A stretch of 64,000 nt of DNA from Verrucomicrobiia bacterium (lineage in GTDB: Bacteria > Verrucomicrobiota > Verrucomicrobiia > Limisphaerales > JADLHS01): assembly GCA_026125285.1 (NCBI GenBank), contig JAHCLO010000021.1, forward strand, positions 58,057 through 122,056, given 5' to 3'. The position numbers and the translations under genes are program-made. Numbering within the stretch: the first letter of the stretch is position 1; every line of letters begins with the position of its first letter. Under the pieces are notes generated by a model that saw nothing but the letters and a program-made list of their open reading frames with translations, was not told where the DNA came from and searched no databases. Shown here piece after piece: positions 8,864-17,519 of the stretch.

Positions 8864-8932
8864 GGTCGCGCCTCAACCGGTCGCGCCTCAACCGGTCGCG
8901 CCTCAACCGGTCGCGCCTCAACCGGTCGCGCC
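8864..8932. repeat. 15-bp tandem repeat, 4.6 copies, over a stop codon
   Basis: Unit GGTCGCGCCTCAACC repeated without error. On the minus strand the unit reads GGC GCG ACC GGT TGA, which is exactly the last four codons plus stop of the gene at 8918-9424, so the gene's terminal codons and stop are tandemly multiplied. Not a CRISPR: there are no spacers. Confidence 0.92.
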
Positions 8933-9424
8933 GAGTTGCAGCCGGGCGTCGCCCTCGAGCATCGTCTTGAGGTTGGTCCAGTTCGCTTCGTTCATGTCGT
9001 TGAACGCGTTGAGATAAACCGCGACGGTTTCGTGGGGGTACTTGGCGAGCAGGACATCCACGGCGGCTTTCAGTTTCTCGTCGTCCATGGCCTCCGGCAA
9101 GTCCTCCACCACGCCCTCCTTGTTCTCAATGCCGAGGGCGTTGAGGAAATCCACCAGCATGGCATTCTGCTTTTTCACCAACCAGGTGCGGAGCAGCGTC
9201 CCCGCCGCCAGGTCGAGGGAAGGCCGCGTGAGCGTAGCGAGCATGGTGGCGTGGCGCTGCGGCTTGGGTTGGCGCTCCAGAAACACCGGACGCAAGTGCC
9301 GGGCGTTCGCCACGGCGGCGAGCGCCGCCTTGTACGTGGGTTTGTCGTCCTCAAAGATGGAGGCGATGATTTCGTTGGCGAGGCCCGGCGACATGAAGCC
9401 GAGCAGTTCGTGCGACTTGAGCAT
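8918..9424 (-). CDS. conserved protein of unknown function
   Basis: 168 residues, mostly helical, beginning MLKSHELLGFMSPGLANEII. It has no signal peptide, membrane segment or motif that I recognise. The C-terminal half (YPHETVAVYLNAFNDMNEANW) is rich in aromatic and acidic residues. It lies 150 bp upstream of gnd on the same strand and could be co-transcribed with it. Its stop codon is inside a 15-bp tandem array, so read-through would immediately meet further in-frame stops. Function cannot be proposed. Confidence 0.7.
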   Translation of the reverse strand: MLKSHELLGFMSPGLANEIIASIFEDDKPTYKAALAAVANARHLRPVFLERQPKPQRHATMLATLTRPSLDLAAGTLLRTWLVKKQNAMLVDFLNALGIENKEGVVEDLPEAMDDEKLKAAVDVLLAKYPHETVAVYLNAFNDMNEANWTNLKTMLEGDARLQLGATG

Positions 9425-9901
9425 GTGTTGAATCCTTCCGCGAAATTAACCCAATCCGTATGTCCACAACGGCCTTACCCCGACCGTTGTGCGGGCAATC
9501 TTGCGGCGTTTCGACGGCAATGCGCAAGTCTCTTATTCTTGCACCCCGTTGGCCTCAAACCATTGAGAGAAGTTGGCGTGAACATTGGGAAATTGAAAAC
9601 GGTGGCTTGCCAAGGGCCACCCCTGGTCCATATAGAAATACGCGCAGATGCTGCTGAAGGAGTGGCGACCCCTGCAGGTTCGGGCGCTAGAGCCGGCAGA
9701 TCGCCGGACGTGACTCCGGCGAGTTGGCAAACGGCCGAATCCTGGGCTGAAACCTGCTGGAGGAACTCTTGCTAGGGGGCAATCAAGTGCAAGTTGACGG
9801 CCAACCCGTCAGGCGGTTTGGATGAGCCATCGGTGGTATCAGCGTGTCAGAGGAAGGGCTGTCAACGAGGATAAGTAAGCAATGCGAAGAGCTGATTGTG
9901 T
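9425..9901. other. intergenic region without a supported gene
   Basis: Lies between the divergent start of the 168-residue protein gene and the PEP-CTERM gene, so it should hold both promoters. No repeat, RNA gene or convincing ORF was seen; a short palindromic stretch (GAGCCGGCAGATCGCCGG) occurs near 9690. Confidence 0.5.
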
Positions 9902-10744
9902 ATGACGCCGTTTTGGGTTGAGCGAATCGCGGGCGGAGTTTCATCTTCCGCGTCTGGCCGCGTGTTGTTGGCCTTGACCCTTGCGGCCCTGGCCTGCGTC
10001 GGCAGTCGCGCAGGCGAGATCACCTCGACCGATATTGTGGCGATACCGCCAAGCGTCACGGCTTCGGGCAATGGCACGCTTGATTTGCGGATGTTCACGT
10101 TTTCCGGTGCCGAGATTGCCAACAGTTCGGGAGCGTTTAACGGTGACAATGGCAACAACTCCCTGCCCCAGGGCGGCGGAGCGGATGTGGACTGGTTCAC
10201 TGAGTCCTATGTCACCACGGCGGGCAAGCTCAAAGCTTTCTACAATCTGAACTTCTCTCCGTCCGGCGGTGTTTTTGAGATGGTGCTGTTCCTTGACCTG
10301 AACGAAACCGGCGCCGCGGCATTGGTCAATTCGCTGGACCGGCTGGATATCGTGCTCAATCCCATCAGTATTCAAGGAAATCCCAGCCCCTTCGGCGACG
10401 TTTCGAGTTCCCAGCAGGCAGCGATCAACCAACAATACACGGGCGGGATCACGATTGCCTCGTTGAACCCGCAACCCGCTGTCAATCTGCCGCTCAACAG
10501 CCAGGGCGCGGGCTTTTCCGACTATGCCATCTTCACCGGAATCAATCCTTTCAGTCTGGATGATTCCGACGTCTTGCTGTTCAACATTAGCATGAGCAGC
10601 CTGAACAACGGCGCCGAGGAGATCTTCCTTAGCGGAAAGTATGCGCCGACGGACATCGTGGTGCCCGAACCGACTTCGTTGATTTTGCTGCTGGCAGGCG
10701 GCCTCGGGCTGGTGAGGTGGCGACGGCGGCGATGTTCTGGTTGA
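9902..10744 (+). CDS. PEP-CTERM sorting domain protein
   Basis: 280 residues from the ATG at 9902; a TTG at 9896 is less likely. It has an N-terminal signal segment (VLLALTLAALACVGSRAG) and a long, Asn/Ser/Gly-rich beta-type exoplasmic domain. The C-terminal sorting signal is VVPEPTSLILLLAGGLGLV followed by a basic RWRRRR cluster: the PEP motif, a membrane-spanning helix and an Arg-rich tail. Such proteins are processed by exosortase (EpsH/XrtA family) and usually end in the envelope or exopolysaccharide matrix. No exosortase gene is in the window. The central domain has no family that I recognise. Confidence 0.92.
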   Translation: MTPFWVERIAGGVSSSASGRVLLALTLAALACVGSRAGEITSTDIVAIPPSVTASGNGTLDLRMFTFSGAEIANSSGAFNGDNGNNSLPQGGGADVDWFTESYVTTAGKLKAFYNLNFSPSGGVFEMVLFLDLNETGAAALVNSLDRLDIVLNPISIQGNPSPFGDVSSSQQAAINQQYTGGITIASLNPQPAVNLPLNSQGAGFSDYAIFTGINPFSLDDSDVLLFNISMSSLNNGAEEIFLSGKYAPTDIVVPEPTSLILLLAGGLGLVRWRRRRCSG

Positions 10745-10865
10745 GCTCGGGGCGCGATCTGCCGTCCTGCTGGCCGCCAGCAAGGTGGGATTCAGTTGGG
10801 AGAGAGATCGGCCCGCACCCGGTGAATAGCACGACCAACAATCCGATCAATAACTCGCCGAGCCT

Positions 10866-11687
10866 TCAACCAACAGTAGTCACCGTGATGGCTTGACGCT
10901 TGGCCAAAGCGGCGCAGGTTTCCTGTTCGAGCAGCAAGGATTTGCCCGATTCAATCGCCAGCACCGCAATGCGCGCCGCCGCGCAGGTTTCCAGCGTTTG
11001 CGGCCCCAGGCACGGGATGTCGAAGCGCATGTCGTGTTGTGTCTTGGCGACCTTGACCGCAACGGCACCGCCGTCCTTGCCGGCGAGTTCGCCACCGCGC
11101 GCCAAACATCGGTCCGTGCCCTCGAATCCTTCCACCGCCAACACCGTGCCCTCCTTGACCACGACCGTCTGGCCGATTTCGAGCCGGGAAACTTCCTTCG
11201 CAACGCCAAAACCGAAATCCACGTCCGCGCGCTGTTCCGCCGAAAGTTTCGGTCCGAGCAGAAAACCCGCGCCCGGCATGAGCGGCTTGAGCCAGGGCGT
11301 GGCTTCGATGAGTTCCACTCCGTCTTTCCTGAGTTCATCAGCAATGGCGCCGAAGATCGTGTGGGCATTTCTTTCCTTAAGGCGCAACAGAACGCCCATG
11401 GCGCGCAAATCCGGGCGCACGTCATAGAGATTCTTGGGTGCGATCTGACCCGCCATGACGCATTGCTTGACGCCACGCGCCGTGAACGCGCCGATCATTT
11501 TGGAAAGTTGTCCGACCTTCACCCAGACGATGTCGTCCACGAGTGAGACCAAGGCCGGATCGGTTTCGCCCTCGAACGCCACCGCGATCAAGCGGCGCAC
11601 GCCCTGTTGGCGGGCCTGGCGGGCGAGTTCCAACGGCAACGAACGGTTGCCGGCGATGAGGCCCAGAGATTCAAGCGCGGTATTCAT
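10866..11687 (-). CDS. lpxI: UDP-2,3-diacylglucosamine pyrophosphatase LpxI
   Basis: 273 residues from the ATG at 11687; the frame extends 36 codons further up but the family begins near MNTALESLGLIAGNRSLPLE. LpxI hydrolyses UDP-2,3-diacylglucosamine to lipid X and UMP in lipid A synthesis, using a fold unrelated to LpxH. Family marks: GLIAGNRSLPLELARQARQQG at the N-terminus, MAGQIAPKNLYDVRPD in the middle, and FDIPCLGPQTLE plus LAIESGKSLLLE in the C-terminal catalytic domain. Presence of LpxI implies an LPS-bearing outer membrane. It stands alone, divergent from the histidine kinase gene, without other lpx genes nearby. Confidence 0.93.
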   Translation of the reverse strand: MNTALESLGLIAGNRSLPLELARQARQQGVRRLIAVAFEGETDPALVSLVDDIVWVKVGQLSKMIGAFTARGVKQCVMAGQIAPKNLYDVRPDLRAMGVLLRLKERNAHTIFGAIADELRKDGVELIEATPWLKPLMPGAGFLLGPKLSAEQRADVDFGFGVAKEVSRLEIGQTVVVKEGTVLAVEGFEGTDRCLARGGELAGKDGGAVAVKVAKTQHDMRFDIPCLGPQTLETCAAARIAVLAIESGKSLLLEQETCAALAKRQAITVTTVG

Positions 11688-12101
11688 GCTGCGATTACGC
11701 ACGGGCAAGCTAACAGGAACGACCTCCGAGATGCCAGCCTGGGTTGAAATACCTCTTGACCACGACTCTCCGGGCTGCCCGCTGTCCATTTTCAAAGCAG
11801 AGCTGTCGCGGATTATGACAAACCGCCATTTGCCGTTGAAGCAATCACCGGAGCGTTTCTCGCGGCGGTTGTTGGCGACGCATGGAGTTGACCATCGTTG
11901 GCTGAATCACACGAGATAACCGCAGCGCCAAAGGCGTGCGCCAACCGAACGCTTCGCACACAATCGGAACGGAGAACATCCGCGCGTCAGTTTTGTTCAA
12001 ATGCGGGAGTATTACTTGCCGAGCCTATCTGGCTTGCCGAGTGCTTGATCCACAAGCGGATGAGCCGGGCAGACTCATCGGCAAACATAAAACACGCGGC
12101 G
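11688..12101. other. divergent intergenic region
   Basis: About 410 bp between the lpxI start and the histidine kinase start, which must contain both promoters. The reading frame of the kinase stays open upstream to 11898 but the translated part lacks domain character. No repeat or RNA was identified. Confidence 0.5.
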
Positions 12102-13670
12102 ATGACGAAGACCGAGGAATTTGTGGAGGCCACGCGGCTGGCGGCGTTCCCCCGCTTGAACCCCAACCCCGTACTGGAGTTCAACGGTGAGGGGGAGCTG
12201 ACGTATGCCAATGCGGCCGCTTGCACCCTGGCCCGGGCGCTGGGCAAAGAGCGGGTTCTTGACATTCTGCCCGCCGACGTGGCGAACAAGGTGGTTGACT
12301 GTTGGGCGGCGGGCAGACCTCGGTTGCGTGAGGAGGTGTGTCTTCACGACCGCACGCTGCACTGGTCGTTCCTTCCGTTTCTGGAGGCGGGGGTCGTTCA
12401 TTGCTACGGTGAGGACGTCACGGAGTTATTGCAGCGCGAGGAGCAACTCCGTCAGGCGCAGAAGCTCGAATCAATCGCGCAAATGGCGTCGGGGATCGCG
12501 CACGACTTCAACAACATTCTCACGGTCATCCAAGGTTATGCGGACTGCCTGTACACGCGGCATCAGGCGGACAAGCCCCTGGCGGATCCGCTGAAACGCA
12601 TCGGCGAAGCGGCGCGGCGCGCGGCGGCGCTGACCCGCCAACTCCTGATGTTCAGCCGCAAGCGGGAAATCACCGCGCCGGCGCTTGATTTCAACGCGAT
12701 GCTGCGCGGGTTCCTCAACTCACTACCGCGGCATTTGGGTAACGACATCGTCGTCGAGGCCGATTGCGCCCCGGACCTGCCGCGGGTGCAAGCCGATCCT
12801 GGCATGTTGGAACAGATCATCTTCAACCTCGCGGTAAATGCCCGGGATGCGATGCCACAAGGGGGGCGTTTGTTGTTTACCACCCGATGGGTGCGGATTG
12901 ACGAAGCGTACGTGCGCCAGCATGCCGAAGCGCGGCCTGGCTGGTTCGTTTGCCTCGCGGTTCGGGACAACGGTAGCGGCATTGACCGGAAGATTCTGGG
13001 TCGGGTCTTCGAGCCATTTTTCTCCACCAAGGAAGTCGGGCATGGCACCGGGCTGGGCCTTTCCACCGTTCACGGCATCGTAAAACAACATCAGGGTTGG
13101 GTGGACCTAAGTAGCGAGGTGGGCAAGGGCACGACCTTCAAAATCTACTTCCCAGCCCTCGCTCCCGATCCTGAGTGTGAAACCAAGAACGCCGACTCCG
13201 CGCCCGCTGGCGGCGGCAAGGAAACCGTGCTGCATGTTGAAGATGAACCCATCCTGCGCGAGTTGGTCCGGGAAGTTCTGAGCCAGTACGAATACCGCAT
13301 CCTTGAAGCCGGCTCTGGCATTGAAGCCCTCAAGGTGTGGGAGGCCAACCAAGGTCAGGTGGATTTGCTCCTCACGGACATGGTCATGCCCGAGGGCATG
13401 AATGGCCGTGAACTGGCGGAAGAGCTTCGCGGCCGGAAACCTGGTTTGAAAGTCATTTACACCAGCGGCCACAGCGCCAATGTCTTTACCATGGATCAAG
13501 CCCAGCACGACGGCTTGTGGCTCGAAAAACCTTATCAAGCATCCAAGCTCGCCCGCACGATCCGCGATTGCCTCGACCATCCAACGCAGTCCGCAATGGA
13601 GCCGGACCCTGCCCATGCGGTGGGCGTCGCAAGTGGCAGATCGCTCGAGCAGGACGCCGTTCCCGCCTGA
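12102..13670 (+). CDS. hybrid sensor histidine kinase with receiver domain
   Basis: 522 residues from the ATG at 12102. Order: a PAS-like sensory domain (about 12-110), a HisKA dimerisation helix with phosphoacceptor H134 (ASGIAHDFNNILTVIQGYAD), and a HATPase_c domain with N box NLAVNARDAMP, G1 DNGSGI, F box FEPFFSTK and G2 GTGLGLSTVHGIVKQ. The C-terminal receiver (375-490) has acidic pair E380/D381, phosphoacceptor D426 (DLLLTDMVMP) and K476 (LEKPY). No membrane segment is present, so it is cytosolic and senses an internal cue. It has no output domain and no adjacent response regulator. The HDFNN type of H box is typical of soluble hybrid kinases. Confidence 0.93.
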   Translation: MTKTEEFVEATRLAAFPRLNPNPVLEFNGEGELTYANAAACTLARALGKERVLDILPADVANKVVDCWAAGRPRLREEVCLHDRTLHWSFLPFLEAGVVHCYGEDVTELLQREEQLRQAQKLESIAQMASGIAHDFNNILTVIQGYADCLYTRHQADKPLADPLKRIGEAARRAAALTRQLLMFSRKREITAPALDFNAMLRGFLNSLPRHLGNDIVVEADCAPDLPRVQADPGMLEQIIFNLAVNARDAMPQGGRLLFTTRWVRIDEAYVRQHAEARPGWFVCLAVRDNGSGIDRKILGRVFEPFFSTKEVGHGTGLGLSTVHGIVKQHQGWVDLSSEVGKGTTFKIYFPALAPDPECETKNADSAPAGGGKETVLHVEDEPILRELVREVLSQYEYRILEAGSGIEALKVWEANQGQVDLLLTDMVMPEGMNGRELAEELRGRKPGLKVIYTSGHSANVFTMDQAQHDGLWLEKPYQASKLARTIRDCLDHPTQSAMEPDPAHAVGVASGRSLEQDAVPA

Positions 13671-13697
13671 GCGGCGCCGTCTGGTATTCTGCGTTCC

Positions 13698-16199
13698 TCA
13701 ATCCCTGGCCGGCGGGATCACAATTCGCTGCCCCACACGCAGTCGGCCGGCGTCCAATTCAGGGTTTGCTGCGATGAGTTCAGGAACCGTAAGGCTATGC
13801 CCCGACTGCCTCACCGCACTGACAATTCCTGAAACAGTGTCTCCTTGATGGATGACATAAATCGCACCCGGCAGTGGCCCCCCAGTGACATCGTGTGACC
13901 TCTCAAACAATGGCGCATCTGCTTCGCCGGCTTCGGGCGCCGGCGGTTCGGCGCGCTCACGGCGCGGCGTGTAGGGCTTGGGATTCCCTTGCTCGTCCAA
14001 CACGGGAAACCAGCGCATCCGATCCGCTTGATCGCCGATGGCCGTCTTCCGGCAGCGCCGCACCAGCGCCTTGTAGAAGATATCCGCAGTCGGTGGATCC
14101 ACATACTTGATCCATGAACCGGCGCGACACAGCACTCTGGCTGTTTCATCAGTATTGTCCGGCATCAACTTCGCCGCCTCCCAAGCCAGAAACGCGGCTT
14201 GATACCGGTAATGAAACCGCACGTCAGGATCAGGACTGTGTCCGCGGGCGCGTCGCAACTCGTCGGCACTGGCGACAATGGCATCTCGCTCACCAGGCTG
14301 CTCCCGCCTTGCCACCGTCACGCCGTCCGTAAAATTCCCCCCGTGATAGTGCCAGTCAGGTTCCAGTTCCGTGCCCAACAGTTCCAGCCCCTTGAAGCGC
14401 GCCAGGGTGGCAGCCTCGACCAGCGCTTTCGCCCGTTGCTCCGCGGGCAGAGTCTCCTTCCAGCCCGTGTTCAGCGACTGAACCAACTTCTCAATGTCCG
14501 CCTGTAGTTCTTGCGGAAAGTAATCGCGCGCCACGTCTCCTTGACTTTGTCGAGTCAGCCGGCGTGCCAGCAAATAGCGGATTTGTTCCCGCGCTTTCTC
14601 CTGCTCGCTTGATTCCCCTGCCCTGGGCGCATCGGTTTCGACTGGTTTGTCCGGGCGAGCCGCCAACCAGGCACGGTCCACGTAGCCTTTGAGTTCATCC
14701 ACCGTGAGCACGCGCTCCGCCACGTAGGCGGCGTCCATCCAGTAACCGGAGCGCAACAGGGCATCGAGCGCCAGAATGTAATCGCGGCGCGCCAGGTGCA
14801 AGACACCCAATTCGCCGAGCACCTGCCGGCCCGCCGGAATCCGCTCGTGAAAAATCTCATTGATCTCGACCGATAGACTTTCCGCGAAACTTACCGGGGT
14901 ATTCGTACCTGGAAACTCCGTCGGAAAACTGCGGCTCACCCGGACCAGCAACGCGCCAGCCGCTTCCACCTTGCCAGCGCGCAGTAAGATTTTGGCCTGC
15001 AACCACTGGGCCAGCGGCGAACGCGGCGAACGCTGAATCCAGCGTTGCGCCAACTCATGCGCGCCGGACTGATACGCTGCCAGCGCCAGCTTCTCGGCGG
15101 ATTCCACATCGGTCACGCCCTGCGCTTCCACCGCGTTCAACCAGCCCAGCGTGAGGCTCGCGTCATGGCCAATCCGGTCTGGGCTGTGGCGCCGGGAGGC
15201 GTCTTGCGATGAAATCAGAAACGCGGTGATGACCTGCCGTGCCCTGACATCCGCGGCTAATGCCTTCAGACCTTCAGGGTCACTTAGCGCAGCGGCGGCA
15301 ACCAGGCGCAGGGAAGTGGTCGCCGTCGGGTCGCCCGTGGCGAGTTGTTCGAGATAAAGCTTGATGGCCGGGGCATGGTCTTTGCGCTGGTAATGAATCC
15401 GCGCCTCCCATCCCAGACTTGACGACGCCAATCCGAGCGAGTCCACGAACCCTCGCCGCGCCAGCTCGCGCACCTGTTGATAGCTCGTGAGCGCTTTCTC
15501 CGGTTCTTCCTTCTCCCATGACTTGGCGAGCATGAACGCCGCCCAGGTGGACTTGAACTTCCGTTCCGACGCCGGTCGTGCCAGCAGCCGTTCCCACGCC
15601 TCGCGCGCCATGCTCTTGTCCACTAATGCCGGATTGTGCCAGGCAGAAGCGCCTTCGAGATAGTCAGAGAACTCGACGGGCAGACCTTCAACAAACTCGA
15701 GTTTCGGGAATATGGGTGCGGAGCCTTTGCGGTCGCTGCGGCGCCCGCCGTTCTCGTTCCAGTGCCCTTCACCACTGCCCTCCCAACGCTCGCGTGCCGC
15801 CACGTAATCCTTGAGTTTCGCGCGCTCGATTTGGTGTGCCTCGCAGATCGCCTCAATCTCTTCCACCGCCAAACCCTGTTGTTTCAAAGCCGCAGTCAAG
15901 TCGCTCAATTCTGCCTCCAGCGATTGCGAGGCAAAGTCACCACGCCTCGATCCCGCTGGACCACCAAAACCGCGGCGCTCCATTGCTCCCGTCTCCGGGA
16001 GCGGCACAGCGAGAAAGCGGCTTTCGACCAGTCTCATGCGCTGCAACTCACGCTCGAAATCCGCCAGCGGCGCGGCCAGCAGGGCTTCGTCGCCGGCATT
16101 CAGCAGGTTGTTGGGAAAGAACGGGCCGCAGGCCATCACCGCATTGGCGGCCGACACCAGCAGCGCCACCGAAAACGCCTCAAAATTTTTTGACTTCAC
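13698..16199 (-). CDS. envelope protein with LysM domain and TPR-like repeats
   Basis: About 833 residues from the GTG at 16199; the frame is open further upstream but that part overlaps the preceding gene. The chosen start gives MKSKNFEAFSVALLVSAANA followed by VMACG, which can be a lipobox, so an exported lipoprotein is likely. The middle is helical with TPR-like pairs (EPEKALTSYQQVRELA, DHAPAIKLYLEQLATGD, DYILALDALLRSGYWMDAAY). The C-terminus is a LysM peptidoglycan-binding module (YVIHQGDTVSGIVSAVRQSG ... LRVGQRIVIP). Its start overlaps the end of the DUF3142 gene by 20 bp, so both are one transcription unit. A scaffold or cell-wall-associated role is inferred; no enzyme motif is visible. 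Confidence 0.8.
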   Translation of the reverse strand: MKSKNFEAFSVALLVSAANAVMACGPFFPNNLLNAGDEALLAAPLADFERELQRMRLVESRFLAVPLPETGAMERRGFGGPAGSRRGDFASQSLEAELSDLTAALKQQGLAVEEIEAICEAHQIERAKLKDYVAARERWEGSGEGHWNENGGRRSDRKGSAPIFPKLEFVEGLPVEFSDYLEGASAWHNPALVDKSMAREAWERLLARPASERKFKSTWAAFMLAKSWEKEEPEKALTSYQQVRELARRGFVDSLGLASSSLGWEARIHYQRKDHAPAIKLYLEQLATGDPTATTSLRLVAAAALSDPEGLKALAADVRARQVITAFLISSQDASRRHSPDRIGHDASLTLGWLNAVEAQGVTDVESAEKLALAAYQSGAHELAQRWIQRSPRSPLAQWLQAKILLRAGKVEAAGALLVRVSRSFPTEFPGTNTPVSFAESLSVEINEIFHERIPAGRQVLGELGVLHLARRDYILALDALLRSGYWMDAAYVAERVLTVDELKGYVDRAWLAARPDKPVETDAPRAGESSEQEKAREQIRYLLARRLTRQSQGDVARDYFPQELQADIEKLVQSLNTGWKETLPAEQRAKALVEAATLARFKGLELLGTELEPDWHYHGGNFTDGVTVARREQPGERDAIVASADELRRARGHSPDPDVRFHYRYQAAFLAWEAAKLMPDNTDETARVLCRAGSWIKYVDPPTADIFYKALVRRCRKTAIGDQADRMRWFPVLDEQGNPKPYTPRRERAEPPAPEAGEADAPLFERSHDVTGGPLPGAIYVIHQGDTVSGIVSAVRQSGHSLTVPELIAANPELDAGRLRVGQRIVIPPARD

Positions 16200-17463
16200 T
16201 CTGCACCTCACAGTCGCGATCGAATCGCAGCCAGCCCAGCACGCGCCGTTCACCCGCCGGCAGGCGGCGAAACGTAGGTTGAGTTTGGAATCTCGCGGTG
16301 GAAACATTCTGTTCCACCAGTTCAAAGGCCTGCTGGCCGTCTCCCGCCACCAAGCGGGCGTCTGACCAACGGACTTCCACAGCGAGCCGTGAGGAAATGT
16401 CGAGTTCGCCATCATTCACGAGGCTGATTTCCTTCAGCCCCACCTCGACCCGGCGCGCTTCGACCCGCAAACTTTCACGGGGCAAACGCGAAGCGAGCAT
16501 GGCACTGAGCGTCGGCCAGCGCCAGTTAAAGTTGTCGGTTGTCACCGGCAACCGGTACCAGATCACCCCACGCAGGGCCGCCGGTCGGTTCTGCGTCCAA
16601 TCGCGCACCAGTTGGGCCAGTTCGGTGGGATTGGAATGAACCTCGCGCAATTGTGCATCCACCGGCCAGTTCGGTCGGGGACCCTCGGCCGCCAACCCCA
16701 GAAACGCTCCGCCCGAGTTGAACGCCAGCAGATAACCGTAAGTTGGCAGCGCCACGCGAAACGGCACACCAATCCGTCCGGCCCGTTCCACCGCGCGGCT
16801 CGCCGCGCGCGGATCGCACAGCGTAAACGGTGCATCCACACTCCGCGGTCGTTCGAGCGAATGGACCTGCAGGACATAATTGGTCGCCACCCCGGCCAAC
16901 CGCTCGAAAGCCGCAGACCTCAACCAACTGGGCAGGGCCGTGATCGTTACTGGCAGCGGCGCGACCCGCCGTTGGATGGCCTCCACCCACACGCGATAGC
17001 CGTCGAGCTTGGATGCCGCGCTATCGAAATCAATTTGCAGTTCCGCCACCGGCAGGTGATTCGCTCGAGCTTCGCTCACAAGCGAGGCGGCCAGTTCGGC
17101 GAGAAACACCGTGACTGAATCGTTCGTGAGGAAGGGGCCGGCGTAAGGCCCGATGCGCAACGCAATACCCACCGGGCGGTGGGTCTCCACCAAGCTCGGA
17201 TAATCCAATGCCACGCGGACAACCTGCGGCTGCTTGTCCCGCCACGTCACTTCTGCCGCCAGCACGGTCAGCGCGGCGAAGTCCGGCCCCCGATCCGTAA
17301 CCGCGCTTCGAACCGGCTCCGTCCACGCGCGTTGCCAGACGTACACTTCGTGCTCAAGCGGTCCGGTCACGCGCCGTTCCGTGCGACTCCAGAGCAAGAG
17401 CACCGTCAGCCCCACGCTGGCAACGATAAACAACTGCACGACAATCGCGGCGCGCTTTCTCAT
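16180..17463 (-). CDS. DUF3142 domain protein
   Basis: 427 residues. One N-terminal membrane anchor (AAIVVQLFIVASVGLTVLLL) is followed by the DUF3142 pattern HEVYVWQRAWTEPVRSAV, VGIALRIGPYAG and LQIDFDSAASKLDGY, a TIM-barrel-like fold resembling glycosidases (the D-F-D segment sits where such enzymes keep catalytic acids). Function of the family is unknown. It overlaps the downstream LysM-protein gene by 20 bp, suggesting translational coupling and a shared envelope role. Confidence 0.82.
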   Translation of the reverse strand: MRKRAAIVVQLFIVASVGLTVLLLWSRTERRVTGPLEHEVYVWQRAWTEPVRSAVTDRGPDFAALTVLAAEVTWRDKQPQVVRVALDYPSLVETHRPVGIALRIGPYAGPFLTNDSVTVFLAELAASLVSEARANHLPVAELQIDFDSAASKLDGYRVWVEAIQRRVAPLPVTITALPSWLRSAAFERLAGVATNYVLQVHSLERPRSVDAPFTLCDPRAASRAVERAGRIGVPFRVALPTYGYLLAFNSGGAFLGLAAEGPRPNWPVDAQLREVHSNPTELAQLVRDWTQNRPAALRGVIWYRLPVTTDNFNWRWPTLSAMLASRLPRESLRVEARRVEVGLKEISLVNDGELDISSRLAVEVRWSDARLVAGDGQQAFELVEQNVSTARFQTQPTFRRLPAGERRVLGWLRFDRDCEVQSEVKKF

Positions 17464-17519
17464 TTAACGCGCTCAACGTGGGCCAGCGCTCGGAAGTCTG
17501 AACCTGAAGACCGCAAACC

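Noticed and set aside
8864..8932. Possible CRISPR array
   Set aside because: Perfect 15-bp tandem repeat with no spacers and no cas genes in the window.
7349..9775. Very long open frame opposite gnd and its upstream neighbour (over 800 codons)
   Set aside because: It is antisense to a clear gnd gene and a second ORF, its product has no domain character and it contains only a GRAST repeat from the 15-bp tandem array. GC-rich codon bias explains the open frame.
11898..12101. N-terminal extension of the histidine kinase
   Set aside because: The extra 68 codons have unusual composition (many Arg, Thr, Cys), no domain, and the ATG at 12102 precedes the PAS-like region directly.
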